From: a virus
Strand: one strand, 5' to 3'
DNA: 30,931 bases
IMG/VR virus record: IMGVR_UViG_3300034101_004559
Location: 1 to 30,931 of that record
Below are positions 14,742 through 22,513 of the stretch, in pieces (within the stretch, counting starts at the first letter, position 1; each line of letters opens with the position of its first letter). The notes below the pieces were generated by a model. It was not told the DNA's origin and did not search any database. It saw only the letters and a program-made list of their open reading frames with translations. Made by a program: the position numbers and the translations under genes.

Positions 14742-14928
14742 TATCGAAACATTGTACCTATTTATCTTTATTCTTTCTATACTGTCAGTAATAAGACTTG
14801 GGTTTAAATTCATAAAGGCTTTAAATTCTACACCACCAGAACCTCTTATTCTTTCATATACTGAAACAATAGTAAATGGGTTATTCTTTTCATATATAAT
14901 AACATACATCATAACACTAATAAAATGA
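14734..14928 (+). CDS. Small two-helix membrane protein
   Basis: A 64-residue protein with a transmembrane helix at about 6-26 (L-Y-L-F-I-F-I-L-S-I-L-S-V-I) and another at about 46-62 (G-L-F-F-S-Y-I-I-T-Y-I-I-T-L-I). They are joined by a proline-containing loop (S-T-P-P-E-P). It overlaps the H1-like gene by 8 nt and the next by ATGA. Two-helix topology would suit a holin, but it is far from the amidase-like gene, so function is left open. Confidence 0.6.
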   Translation: MNSIETLYLFIFILSILSVIRLGFKFIKALNSTPPEPLILSYTETIVNGLFFSYIITYIITLIK

Positions 14929-15353
14929 TATACAGTAAATTTATAACTAAAACGGAGAAGTATCTTAAATCGGTAAGAATATTAAAAAACTATGTTTCTT
15001 TCGATTTAATATTTCCTTCAACGTGGGTTATGGTTAAAAACGCACCTGAAGGTATTGAAATAATACAAAACGAAGACCAAGAAAATAAAATAACATCTTT
15101 TGTTTGTTTATGTAATCCTGAACTAATAAATAAGTTAGAAAGTGTTGTTGATATGGTAACCAAAACAAACATTGAAAGAGAGGAAAAAGAAAAGTTATTT
15201 AAAAGTAAGGTTCAAGAACTTAGAAACATATTCGAAAAGGAAAAATTAGAAAGTCTTAAAGGTTTAAAGTTTGACGTAGAGGAATTAACAAGTTTATTAC
15301 AAAATGAGCAAGATAACAACAAGATTGGAGAAGGAGTTCAATCAACTAAATGA
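14925..15353 (+). CDS. Conserved phage protein of unknown function
   Basis: A 142-residue protein. The N-terminal half has the pattern F-D-L-I-F-P-S-T-W-V-M-V-K-N and short beta strands. The C-terminal half is a charged helix (E-R-E-E-K-E-K-L-F-K-S-K) with E-E-L-T-S-L-L-Q near the end. It begins at an ATGA overlap and overlaps the next gene by 50 nt. No function recognised. Confidence 0.65.
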   Translation: MIYSKFITKTEKYLKSVRILKNYVSFDLIFPSTWVMVKNAPEGIEIIQNEDQENKITSFVCLCNPELINKLESVVDMVTKTNIEREEKEKLFKSKVQELRNIFEKEKLESLKGLKFDVEELTSLLQNEQDNNKIGEGVQSTK

Positions 15354-15510
15354 AGAAATAAAAAAAGGCAAGTTGGAGTCTGAAGACTATAAAAAAGAGT
15401 TGTCTTCTGAGTTAAAAAATTTAGGAAAAGAAAAAATTAAAAATACTGAACATATAGAACCAAAATACAGTTTATGGGAACGTTTGATGAGAGTTTTGGG
15501 GAAGAATTAA
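15304..15510 (+). CDS. Small coiled-coil protein
   Basis: A 68-residue helical protein (L-N-E-E-I-K-K-G-K-L-E-S-E-D-Y-K-K-E-L) with a basic end, R-L-M-R-V-L-G-K-N. It overlaps the upstream gene by 50 nt and the downstream gene by 37 nt. These long overlaps lower confidence a little, but the helix pattern recurs in Bacteroidota phage proteins. Function unknown. Confidence 0.6.
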   Translation: MSKITTRLEKEFNQLNEEIKKGKLESEDYKKELSSELKNLGKEKIKNTEHIEPKYSLWERLMRVLGKN

Positions 15511-15695
15511 GTAAACTAGCACAAATAGTTGAAACAATCGACAATAGCTTTCTTAAAAAAGGGGACGTTACTTTAAATATAAAATTGACGGAGAGAGATT
15601 TTGTTTATTTAACCCAAAAATTGGGAAATAGTTCTGAAGATAAAAGATGCACAATTTCGATAGAAAATGTAAATTTTATCTTTTCGAGAATGTAG
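15474..15695 (+). CDS. Small conserved phage protein
   Basis: A 73-residue protein starting M-G-T-F-D-E-S-F-G-E-E-L-S-K-L-A-Q-I-V-E and followed by beta-type segments (V-T-L-N-I-K-L-T-E-R-D-F). The ATG lies inside the preceding gene. It is the last gene of the H1-like operon and converges with the minus gene, their ends overlapping by 20 nt. No terminator is obvious. Function unknown. Confidence 0.55.
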   Translation: MGTFDESFGEELSKLAQIVETIDNSFLKKGDVTLNIKLTERDFVYLTQKLGNSSEDKRCTISIENVNFIFSRM

Positions 15696-16317
15696 TTTTT
15701 AATCTGTATAATCTTTTTTTGTCAAACCCTTTTTCTTCTAACATATTATAAATCCACTTTCTTTGTGCTATTGATATATCCCGAACGAACATTGCGTCAG
15801 TTCGGGATTTTTGTATGAAGTAATCTTGGAAGGACTCCAAAAATCGATAAGCCTCATCTTTATCTTTCAAAGAAAACGCAAACACATCTTCATTAATTTG
15901 AATACAAACTTTATTATTTAACGTGAAGATATTTTTTAGTTCGTTTGTTTTACAATAGTTTTCAACTATTTCACTAAGAGTGACTTTGTTTGACGTTTGC
16001 CAATCAAATATTGTCTCTTCCACTTTATATTTTTTTATTTCCAAAAAAACATAATCAGAGTGTTCTAAGTTTACCGGATTGTTCCTACCCATTTCATCAG
16101 TTACAAATAAACTTTTTTGAACATTTGTTGTACTAGTAATTAAACCTAACTCATAATCTACTTCGGTTGCGTTTTCTATTTTTTTTTCGAAGTCAACTTG
16201 ATTACTTTTAATTAATGAGTTAAAATAGTCGTACGCTCTTTTTTCTGTAGAAAAACGTTTGATAATTTTTTTTCTTTTTCTATTCTTAAATAAGACTACT
16301 AAAAAGTTATTACTCAT
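15676..16317 (-). CDS. Conserved phage protein of unknown function
   Basis: A 213-residue protein. A basic N-terminus (F-K-N-R-K-R-K-K-I-I-K-R-F-S-T-E-K-R-A-Y-D-Y-F) is followed by an alpha/beta middle with N-Y-E-L-G-L-I-like strands. The C-terminal part, D-I-S-I-A-Q-R-K-W-I-Y-N-M-L-E-E-K-G, resembles a small helical recognition segment. Its ATG overlaps the dnaJ ATG on the other strand by 2 nt, so its promoter must lie inside dnaJ. Similar proteins occur in Bacteroidota phages without assigned function. Confidence 0.65.
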   Translation of the reverse strand: MSNNFLVVLFKNRKRKKIIKRFSTEKRAYDYFNSLIKSNQVDFEKKIENATEVDYELGLITSTTNVQKSLFVTDEMGRNNPVNLEHSDYVFLEIKKYKVEETIFDWQTSNKVTLSEIVENYCKTNELKNIFTLNNKVCIQINEDVFAFSLKDKDEAYRFLESFQDYFIQKSRTDAMFVRDISIAQRKWIYNMLEEKGFDKKRLYRLKTTFSKR

Positions 16318-17323
16318 GAAAAATTATTATGAAATTTTAGGTGTATCGGAAAACGCATCACAGGACGAAATTAAAAAAGTATATAAAAAATTAAGTAAAC
16401 AGTATCACCCAGATGTAAACCCAAACGGTGAAGAAAAGTTTAAAGAAATTAACGAAGCCTACAGCATTATAGGTGATGAAAATAAAAGAAGTCATTACGA
16501 TAATCAAAAAAATAATCCATTTTCTGATTTTGGTAGTGGGGATTTCGATTTCAATTCAATTTTTGAGCAAATGATGGGGGCAAAAAGAAGACCACAAAAA
16601 CCTAAAGCTCCTGATAAAATCATAACAATTAAAATAAGTCCCATTGAATCATTTGTTGGCGTAAAAAAAGAAATTATTTACGAACGTAATAATGAGTGTA
16701 CACCATGTAATAGTACGGGAGGTGAACATAGAACTTGTACTAATTGTAATGGGCAAGGAGTGATTACACAAAAGTTTGGGACAGGTATGTTTCAACAGTT
16801 AATACAAACCCAATGCCCTTCATGTAAAGGAAAAGGGCAGACTATTGTTAAACCTTGTAATGTTTGTCACGGAAATGGTTTTACAAGAGCAAATGAGAAA
16901 CTCACAATAGACATTCCAAAAAATGTAGACAATGGTGATTTTATGAGAGTACCTAATGTGGGGGACTATAATGTTTATTCGAGAACAAGAGGAGATATAG
17001 TTCTCAAAGTTGAATTAACACCCAAAGATAACTTTGAAAAAATGGGACTAGATTTAGTTTACTATCAAACTTTGAACTTGAATGTTTTGCTTGGCGAAGA
17101 AGAAGTTGTTTTACCACATCCAGAAGGACTACTTAAAATTATAATACCTAAGAATTTTTCAACCGATAAACCATTAAGGTTAGTAAATAAAGGTTATCGA
17201 ACACAAAACGAAAATGGGGATTTCTATGTTAAAATTTCTGTTGTTAATAATTTGGATGTTTCTGATGAAATAAAAGAAAAGATTAAGTCTTTAATTAAAG
17301 AACCCAATCAAATTTTTAATTAA
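16316..17323 (+). CDS. dnaJ: DnaJ co-chaperone (Hsp40)
   Basis: A 335-residue type I DnaJ. The J-domain (1-63) has the H-P-D motif at 31-33. A very short Gly/Phe region (67-80) is followed by a client-binding domain and four CxxCxGxG-type zinc motifs: C128/C131, C141/C144, C167/C170 and C181/C184. The two C-terminal beta domains are present. The length is slightly below the bacterial norm because of the short G/F linker. The ATG at 16316 is chosen over an upstream in-frame ATG because homology starts exactly there. It probably recruits host DnaK for phage replication or capsid assembly. Confidence 0.95.
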   Translation: MKNYYEILGVSENASQDEIKKVYKKLSKQYHPDVNPNGEEKFKEINEAYSIIGDENKRSHYDNQKNNPFSDFGSGDFDFNSIFEQMMGAKRRPQKPKAPDKIITIKISPIESFVGVKKEIIYERNNECTPCNSTGGEHRTCTNCNGQGVITQKFGTGMFQQLIQTQCPSCKGKGQTIVKPCNVCHGNGFTRANEKLTIDIPKNVDNGDFMRVPNVGDYNVYSRTRGDIVLKVELTPKDNFEKMGLDLVYYQTLNLNVLLGEEEVVLPHPEGLLKIIIPKNFSTDKPLRLVNKGYRTQNENGDFYVKISVVNNLDVSDEIKEKIKSLIKEPNQIFN

Positions 17324-17449
17324 TTCTATAGTTCCATAAATTGAACTAATTAGAATGTATGCAGAAACCACAAGTAAACCAATTTGAGTATTACTCAAAC
17401 CTCTTTTACAAGCTTGACATTTAACTTCTGTTGCTTTTTCTTTTTTCAT
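17291..17449 (-). CDS. 52-aa zinc-knuckle membrane protein
   Basis: A short frame. M-K-K-E-K-A-T-E-V-K leads to C-Q-A-C-K, then a transmembrane helix (I-G-L-L-V-V-S-A-Y-I-L-I-S-S-I-Y-G) and a short amphipathic end. Its last 33 nt overlap the dnaJ 3' end on the opposite strand. A TATTTAT element lies 30 nt upstream. The CxxC-plus-single-helix layout is typical of small Bacteroidota phage proteins. Function unknown. Confidence 0.65.
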   Translation of the reverse strand: MKKEKATEVKCQACKRGLSNTQIGLLVVSAYILISSIYGTIELIKNLIGFFN

Positions 17450-17479
17450 ACCTATAATTTAATTATCAGTTAGTTGAAA

Positions 17480-17486
17480 ATAAATA
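17480..17486 (-). promoter_or_regulatory. TATTTAT element, minus strand
   Basis: TATTTAT on the minus strand, 30 nt before the start of the 52-aa gene. The mini-gene starting at 23572 (minus) has the same element at 31 nt, suggesting a common promoter with a leader of about 20-25 nt. Confidence 0.4.
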
Positions 17487-17508
17487 TAAAAAAAACTATA
17501 TTTAAAAC

Positions 17509-18348
17509 ATGTTAAGTTATATAGGAGGTAAAAGTAAAATTGGAAAGTGGATAGTCCCTTTCTATGATAAAAATATGGAAGTCTATTTAGAGACTTTTGG
17601 AGGGATGTTTTGGTGTTTCTACAACATGGACCTAAAACAGTACCCAAACCTAAAAAAAGTTGTTTACAATGACTTTAATCCACTAAATTACAATTTGTTT
17701 AAGTGTGTACAAAATCCCGGTGAATTGTTAAAGGCAATAAACTCTATCGATTGTCAAAAACAAGGGGTTGATGTTACACCTGAAATTTATAAAGAACAAT
17801 TTGTAAGCTTTCAGGCTGAAATTTTTAACGAAGGTTTTAGCGTAAACGCTTACGATTATGAAGTTGCTGCAAAATATGTTTATATTTTGACACAAGTTTT
17901 TAGTGGTAGTAAACCTGAAACAAGTTCGTTTATTGACTTAAAGGGTAAGTACAAATCAAAGTATCTTACTTTTCGTGACAAGCTATCTAAACCTGATTGG
18001 GTGGACCACTTTCTAAAAATAACAGATGTTGAAAACATGGACTTTGCAGAAGTTATTGAAAAATATGACTCACCATCAACATACATCTATTTAGACCCAC
18101 CTTATTGGAAAACTGAAAATTATTATTCCAATCATGATTTTGATAGACAAGACCACGAAAGACTTGCTAATGTATTACATAATGTTAAAGGTAAGTTTTC
18201 TTTATCATATTATGATTTTGAATTATTACACCAATGGTTTCCTGAAGACCAATACACTTGGGTTAAAAAAGAATTTGCAAAAGCTGCGGCAGCAAAGAAG
18301 GGGGAGAAACAAAACATGGGTGAAGAATTACTCATTATGAACTATTAA
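17509..18348 (+). CDS. dam: DNA adenine N6-methyltransferase, Dam/D12 class
   Basis: A 279-residue protein. It has the D12-class N-terminal motif Y-I-G-G-K-S-K-I-G (4-12), the SAM-binding F-G-G-M-F (30-34) and the catalytic motif Y-L-D-P-P-Y at 194-199. The target-recognition region between them is typical of orphan Dam-like enzymes. No cognate restriction gene is adjacent. It probably modifies phage DNA, giving protection from host restriction or marking replication. A TATATTTA sequence 5 nt before the ATG resembles the TATTTAT elements but differs at the last base. Confidence 0.9.
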   Translation: MLSYIGGKSKIGKWIVPFYDKNMEVYLETFGGMFWCFYNMDLKQYPNLKKVVYNDFNPLNYNLFKCVQNPGELLKAINSIDCQKQGVDVTPEIYKEQFVSFQAEIFNEGFSVNAYDYEVAAKYVYILTQVFSGSKPETSSFIDLKGKYKSKYLTFRDKLSKPDWVDHFLKITDVENMDFAEVIEKYDSPSTYIYLDPPYWKTENYYSNHDFDRQDHERLANVLHNVKGKFSLSYYDFELLHQWFPEDQYTWVKKEFAKAAAAKKGEKQNMGEELLIMNY

Positions 18349-18372
18349 TCACCATTTTTCTTTTAATCATAA

Positions 18373-18379
18373 TATTTAT
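18373..18379 (+). promoter_or_regulatory. TATTTAT element before tagged LRR gene
   Basis: TATTTAT lies 16 nt before the ATG at 18396. The gene belongs to the tagged set, like those with the 4-5 nt spacing. Confidence 0.45.
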
Positions 18380-18395
18380 ATATAAAATAATTAAG

Positions 18396-19757
18396 ATGGC
18401 TATTAAATTTACCAATATTTTAAGAGATATAATTGTTGAAAGTTCAAGATTTGAAATTCTTTTTAACAAGTATGTTAAACCGAAGGAGAGAGGACAAAAA
18501 GGCATGATGCCATTACAGGTATTATTCAAAATTATCGCAGGAGACCCTACATCAAAAATTCCTGAAGGTATGAGTGAAGAAAATGTAACGGCTGACAAAA
18601 TGGAAAATATCAAAATTGGTAAGTACACACAGTGGTTACTCAAAAATTTTGTATCACCAAAAATTGATTTAGAAAGTGGTATAACTGACCCTAACAGCCC
18701 CGTAGTTAAACAAGCCGTTAAAGAATGGCAAGAGTTGTTTTTAGAAGATTTATATAAAACAACTCAAGATTTGATGAAGTACGAAAGGAACAAGAACAAG
18801 TTACCACAAGAGTACAGAGACATCAATAAGTTAACACCACAAACACTTTACGACCAAGTGAAAGATTTTAGTTTAGAAAAAACTAAAGCGTCTAAAGAAG
18901 AGAAAAAAGAAGCTTCACAAACATATTCACATCCAGGAGCTGACAATGTTACAAGACTTTCTAATTGGACAGTAGTAAAAATTACAAGAACTGACGATTT
19001 AGGAAAAGATGCCGCATGTTTTTACGGGGGTTCTCACATGGAACCAAGTAAAGGCGAAACAAGATGGTGTACATCTTCACCTGGTCTAAGTTATTGGAAA
19101 TCATACTTATCAAGAGGACCTCTTTATGTTGTTATTCCTAATACACCTACTAAATTCAAAGGTTTTGATAAAGAGGTTGGAGACTTATCAGGTTTACCTG
19201 CAAATAGATACCAATTCCATTTCCAAGACAAACAGTTTATGGATGCAGATGACAGACAAATTGACCTTGTTGCGTTTTTGAAAGATAATCCGGATTTAAA
19301 AGATTACTTCAAACCTGAAATGATGGAAAATATTTTACAAGGTGTTGATAAAAACAAAGCGACCGTTGATTATCCAAGAGACCCGGCATCCAAATTCATG
19401 GCATTATACGGAACTGAAGAATTTATTAACAGTTTACCTAAGACCATTTCAAGACTTGAAATTATTGCTAAAGGTGGTGAATTAAAATTCAAATTCCCAT
19501 CAACTCTTGGTGAATTGACAAATCTTACAGCTATCCACTTAGTTGGTTGTGTTGTGTCGTTACCTGATTCAATTTGTAATCTTCAAAAACTACAATTCTT
19601 ATCACTACCCGATAACCCAGAATTACAAAAATTACCTGATTGTATTGCGGACCTTCCAAGACTTTCTATCATCAATCTTAAAGGAAGTAATAAGGATGCT
19701 CTACCTGAAAGATTACAAAATGTTGATGACGAATCACCGTTACATATTTTCTTCTAA
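18396..19757 (+). CDS. Tagged protein with WCTS domain and leucine-rich repeats
   Basis: A 453-residue protein. The tag M-A-I-K-F-T-N-I-L-R-D-I-I-V-E-S ends I-V-E at residue 15. The central domain has W224-C-T-S, then G-P-L-Y-V-V-I (241-247) and Y-Q-F-H-F-Q-D-K-Q-F-M-D (272-283), a pattern seen in several phage proteins and similar in layout to the PcfJ core. Residues of about 366-442 hold leucine-rich repeats (L-T-N-L-T-A-I-H-L, L-Q-K-L-Q-F-L-S-L-P, L-P-R-L-S-I-I-N-L). LRRs are protein-binding modules. I infer a packaged protein that recognises a host or virion partner. Confidence 0.65.
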   Translation: MAIKFTNILRDIIVESSRFEILFNKYVKPKERGQKGMMPLQVLFKIIAGDPTSKIPEGMSEENVTADKMENIKIGKYTQWLLKNFVSPKIDLESGITDPNSPVVKQAVKEWQELFLEDLYKTTQDLMKYERNKNKLPQEYRDINKLTPQTLYDQVKDFSLEKTKASKEEKKEASQTYSHPGADNVTRLSNWTVVKITRTDDLGKDAACFYGGSHMEPSKGETRWCTSSPGLSYWKSYLSRGPLYVVIPNTPTKFKGFDKEVGDLSGLPANRYQFHFQDKQFMDADDRQIDLVAFLKDNPDLKDYFKPEMMENILQGVDKNKATVDYPRDPASKFMALYGTEEFINSLPKTISRLEIIAKGGELKFKFPSTLGELTNLTAIHLVGCVVSLPDSICNLQKLQFLSLPDNPELQKLPDCIADLPRLSIINLKGSNKDALPERLQNVDDESPLHIFF

Positions 19758-19762
19758 AATTT

Positions 19763-19793
19763 TTTACATTTCACAAGAATTTTATTAAGTTTG
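19763..19793 (+). promoter_or_regulatory. Bacteroidota-type promoter, leaderless spacing
   Basis: TTTA (19763-19766), a 19-nt spacer, TAAGTTTG (19786-19793), then only 4 nt to the ATG at 19798. The -7 element is a perfect TAnnTTTG; the -33 has A in place of G. Confidence 0.6.
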
Positions 19794-19797
19794 TACC

Positions 19798-20085
19798 ATG
19801 AGTAGTGTTGATATTGAAATTTATATGGCAAACCTTGTTAAATTTTTTGACAAGAATCCCGAACAGTTAAAAATACTTATTGGTGAAATCGACGGTAATG
19901 TTTTCTTTCAAAAAGTAAGAAACATTTGCGAGTTGAATGAAAAAGATGAAAAAGAGTTAGCCCCAACAAGAAAACAAATGATTGACATCATTCTTGAAAT
20001 TAAACAAGGACCCGACAAAAAAAATATAGAAAAAAACGTCACACTTTTCATGGACCACCATATGGGTAAAGTTTTCTTAAACTAA
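19798..20085 (+). CDS. Small conserved phage protein
   Basis: A 95-residue, mostly helical, acidic protein. Features are Y-M-A-N-L-V-K-F-F-D-K-N-P-E-Q-L near the start, R-K-Q-M-I-D-I-I-L-E-I in the middle and M-D-H-H-M-G-K at the end. It stands alone between two Bacteroidota-type promoters and is probably expressed early by host-type RNA polymerase. Function unknown. Confidence 0.65.
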   Translation: MSSVDIEIYMANLVKFFDKNPEQLKILIGEIDGNVFFQKVRNICELNEKDEKELAPTRKQMIDIILEIKQGPDKKNIEKNVTLFMDHHMGKVFLN

Positions 20086-20117
20086 TTTGTTTTTTTTCTA
20101 AAAATTACCTATATTTG
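20086..20117 (+). promoter_or_regulatory. Bacteroidota-type promoter before PcfJ-like gene
   Basis: TTTG (20086-20089), a 20-nt spacer, TATATTTG (20110-20117), then 5 nt to the ATG at 20123. Both elements match the consensus. Confidence 0.7.
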
Positions 20118-20122
20118 TAATT

Positions 20123-21844
20123 ATGTTAGAAGTAGAAGGTAAAACATTTCACAAATTTGTCGAAATCAAAACATTCAATACAAGAGTTTTTAAAAACTAT
20201 TGCCCTATTGAACTCGTAGATAATTTTGATAGCTATATCACAAAAAAAGAATCACAATATTTTAATGATTATCAATCTTTTGATGAAGTAGACTACGAAA
20301 AAAACTATGGTAATTTGATGGCTGAGCTGCACTTTCAAAGAAAAAGAATATTTGTTGAAGAAAGTGAAGATTCAATTTCCTTAAAGGCTCAATTTTATAC
20401 ACGTTATAGGGTTTTATCAAATCGATATTTTGTAGTTAGAAAACAGACCAACTTTTTGTCATTCAATTTTAAAACAAAGATGTTTTATCTTGGAACGTTT
20501 AATGGTAAAAACAAAAAGAAAATCGGAACTTCGATGAAAGTCAACCCAACTCCCAATAATATTCATAATATAACTTATGCGTTACAAATTCACGAAACTA
20601 TTGATTCAAATAGTTATCTGTACTTTTTTTTAGGAAAAATTTGGGAAAAGCTAGAACTTAAAAATCCTCAAAATTTTAAAACAAATAGTGTTTTTTCATT
20701 TTATAGTCTAACAAAATATTTGATACAAGGAGTGAAATTACCAAACGAATGGGTTAAATTTTCTGGCACCTTTGTTTCCATTAAAGATTTAAGAAAAAAT
20801 GATATGAATCTTGTAGACACATTTATGAGTTCATTAAAAATTAAAGGAAGTAAAGTTAAAAAAATACTCAATGAAGTTAAGTCTTTAGAGTTTGAAAGAA
20901 TGATATATTTGTATCGAATTTTAGGAATTGATAGGTTTAATAAATTAGATGTAAAAATTTTTGATGAAACTCTAAAAAGACAATTGAAACCTGGAGATGT
21001 CGAGTCACCAAGTGATTGGTATCATCTAACACAACCACACCAAGACAACTACTTGTTCGAAGGTTTAGAACTAACAGATAAAGAAAAAGATAGGATTGTT
21101 TTGTTGTGCGAACACATGGACAATTATTTGTTTTCAACATTATGTGAACACATCAACTTCAAAAGAAAATTGAAAAAACTTGGAGAAAATGTAAAAATGA
21201 AATTCAATTCCATTCACGAGTTCAACGCCGAACATGAAGAGTGGAGTAGATTAATTCAGTCTTATAGAACAGGAGAAATTGAAAGATTTTATGGGGATAT
21301 AGACGACTTAGAAAAACCAATAGAGTACAATGGTGAAACCTACTACCCTGTTTTATTAAAAACATCTTACGATTACGAAAAAGAATCGCAACATCAAAAA
21401 AACTGTGTAAGAACATATGTCGAAAGAGCGGATAGTATAATATTTTCCATTAGAAAAGACTCTATTGATGGAGAAGATAGAATTACTGTTGAGTACCAAT
21501 TTAGAAGTGATGAAGTTTTGAATGTTCAAGAAAGAGCTAAATACAACTACCAACCATCTTTAGAATTTTCAGAAGTAGCAAACATTCAATTGGCGAATAT
21601 TAATTTACTTTATAAGTTGGGTACCTTAAAACTACCTAAAATGGTTAAAAAATATAGAAATGGAAAAGTTGTTGAACAAGTTTCTAAATTTAAAAGTTCT
21701 GAACATTTAGGAACAAGAATAATTGCTCTAACACCAAGATGGGAAAACGAAACTGAAGAATTTAGTACTTGGCAACATCAAATATTGGAAGAACAATATA
21801 TACATGTAGGGGTTAACGATTTTTTTGAAGATTTACTTCCTTAA
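20123..21844 (+). CDS. PcfJ-like protein
   Basis: A 573-residue protein. The C-terminal part carries the PcfJ signature: E-S-Q-H-Q-K-N-C428-V-R-T-Y, then I-I-F-S-I-R, then I-T-V-E-Y-Q-F (454-460) and a Q-x-R-A-K-Y-N segment. The N-terminal 350 residues are mixed alpha/beta with F-N-F-K-T-K-M-F-Y-L-G-T near 113. PcfJ proteins are common in plasmids and phages and have no settled function. It has its own consensus promoter. Its core resembles the WCTS domain of the protein at 18396-19757, suggesting a shared fold. Confidence 0.75.
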   Translation: MLEVEGKTFHKFVEIKTFNTRVFKNYCPIELVDNFDSYITKKESQYFNDYQSFDEVDYEKNYGNLMAELHFQRKRIFVEESEDSISLKAQFYTRYRVLSNRYFVVRKQTNFLSFNFKTKMFYLGTFNGKNKKKIGTSMKVNPTPNNIHNITYALQIHETIDSNSYLYFFLGKIWEKLELKNPQNFKTNSVFSFYSLTKYLIQGVKLPNEWVKFSGTFVSIKDLRKNDMNLVDTFMSSLKIKGSKVKKILNEVKSLEFERMIYLYRILGIDRFNKLDVKIFDETLKRQLKPGDVESPSDWYHLTQPHQDNYLFEGLELTDKEKDRIVLLCEHMDNYLFSTLCEHINFKRKLKKLGENVKMKFNSIHEFNAEHEEWSRLIQSYRTGEIERFYGDIDDLEKPIEYNGETYYPVLLKTSYDYEKESQHQKNCVRTYVERADSIIFSIRKDSIDGEDRITVEYQFRSDEVLNVQERAKYNYQPSLEFSEVANIQLANINLLYKLGTLKLPKMVKKYRNGKVVEQVSKFKSSEHLGTRIIALTPRWENETEEFSTWQHQILEEQYIHVGVNDFFEDLLP

Positions 21845-21861
21845 TTTTGTACATAACTTTA
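21832..21861 (+). promoter_or_regulatory. Weak Bacteroidota-type promoter
   Basis: TTTA (21832-21835), an 18-nt spacer, TAACTTTA (21854-21861), then 4 nt to the ATG at 21866. The elements deviate from consensus, but the 4-nt distance matches the other members of this group. Confidence 0.35.
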
Positions 21862-21865
21862 CTTT

Positions 21866-22207
21866 ATGGAAAACAAAAATTTAATTCCTGAAAAAATATT
21901 TGAAATTTATAAAAATAAGTTCAACTCGAATGTACATCCAAATATTATTAGACTTAAAAACATTACTCAAAAAGGTCTTGATACCTTAATTGAAAAAAAT
22001 AATTTAGAATGGTCTTATAGTATTTTTAACAACGGACACATTTTCCAAGAAGGACTGATAACATGGGGTAGTTTTTTGGTTTTAATTTATTTTCAAAAAA
22101 TTGAAAACGATACCAGTTATAAAATATTTATATTAACCGATAAACTAACAGATGTAGATTTATTGATTGTTGGTTTAAATAAATTTTTCACAATAGATAA
22201 AATATGA
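21866..22207 (+). CDS. Hypothetical protein preceding glutaredoxin
   Basis: A 113-residue alpha/beta protein (E-W-S-Y-S-I-F-N-N-G-H-I-F-Q-E-G, then hydrophobic strands F-L-V-L-I-Y-F and Y-K-I-F-I-L-T-D-K-L-T-D). No domain recognised. The stop overlaps the glutaredoxin ATG (ATGA at 22204-22207), so the two are probably co-translated. Confidence 0.65.
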   Translation: MENKNLIPEKIFEIYKNKFNSNVHPNIIRLKNITQKGLDTLIEKNNLEWSYSIFNNGHIFQEGLITWGSFLVLIYFQKIENDTSYKIFILTDKLTDVDLLIVGLNKFFTIDKI

Positions 22208-22491
22208 AAATTGCCGTAGTATATACAATGAAAGGTTGTCCACATTGTATACATATTAAAGAAGAGTTAAATAAAAATAATTTACCATTCGTCGAAAGAG
22301 ATATCGATGATTTTGAAGAGGAGTATGATGAGTTTGCAAAAATTGTACAAAATGAATACGTACCCGCAATGATGTTAATTACTTTGGATGAAAATGAAGA
22401 AGCAACTAATGTTAAATTTTTAGCACCTGACAGAGACTATCAAGATATTATCGAAGGGGTGGAAATGGTAAAAAACTATATATCAGAATAA
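22204..22491 (+). CDS. Glutaredoxin-like thiol oxidoreductase
   Basis: A 95-residue thioredoxin-fold protein. V-V-Y-T-M-K-G-C12-P-H-C15 gives the CPxC active site at the end of strand 1. F-V-E-R-D-I-D-D follows, then V-P-A-M-M with the cis-proline typical of the fold, and a C-terminal helix. T4-like phages use glutaredoxin to reduce ribonucleotide reductase; no such enzyme is in this window. The stop lies inside a long inverted repeat shared with the convergent gene. Confidence 0.85.
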   Translation: MKIAVVYTMKGCPHCIHIKEELNKNNLPFVERDIDDFEEEYDEFAKIVQNEYVPAMMLITLDENEEATNVKFLAPDRDYQDIIEGVEMVKNYISE

Positions 22492-22513
22492 AACAAAGTC
22501 TGATATATAGTTT
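22473..22513. terminator. Bidirectional terminator shared by convergent genes
   Basis: A perfect 12-bp inverted repeat, CTATATATCAGA (22476-22487) with TCTGATATATAG (22499-22510), extendable by three A-T pairs, with an 11-nt loop at its core. It has TTTTT on the minus side and a weaker TTTAGTTTATT on the plus side. Both stop codons (22489-22491 plus, 22483-22485 minus) lie inside it. Confidence 0.75.

Noticed and set aside
14734-14928. Holin
   Set aside because: Two-helix topology fits, but it lies in the H1-like operon, thousands of bases from the lysis-like genes, and has no family signature.
21842-21849. TAATTTTG as a promoter -7 element
   Set aside because: It matches TAnnTTTG but has no TTTG/TTTA at 19-21 nt upstream and ends 16 nt from the ATG, unlike the other members.
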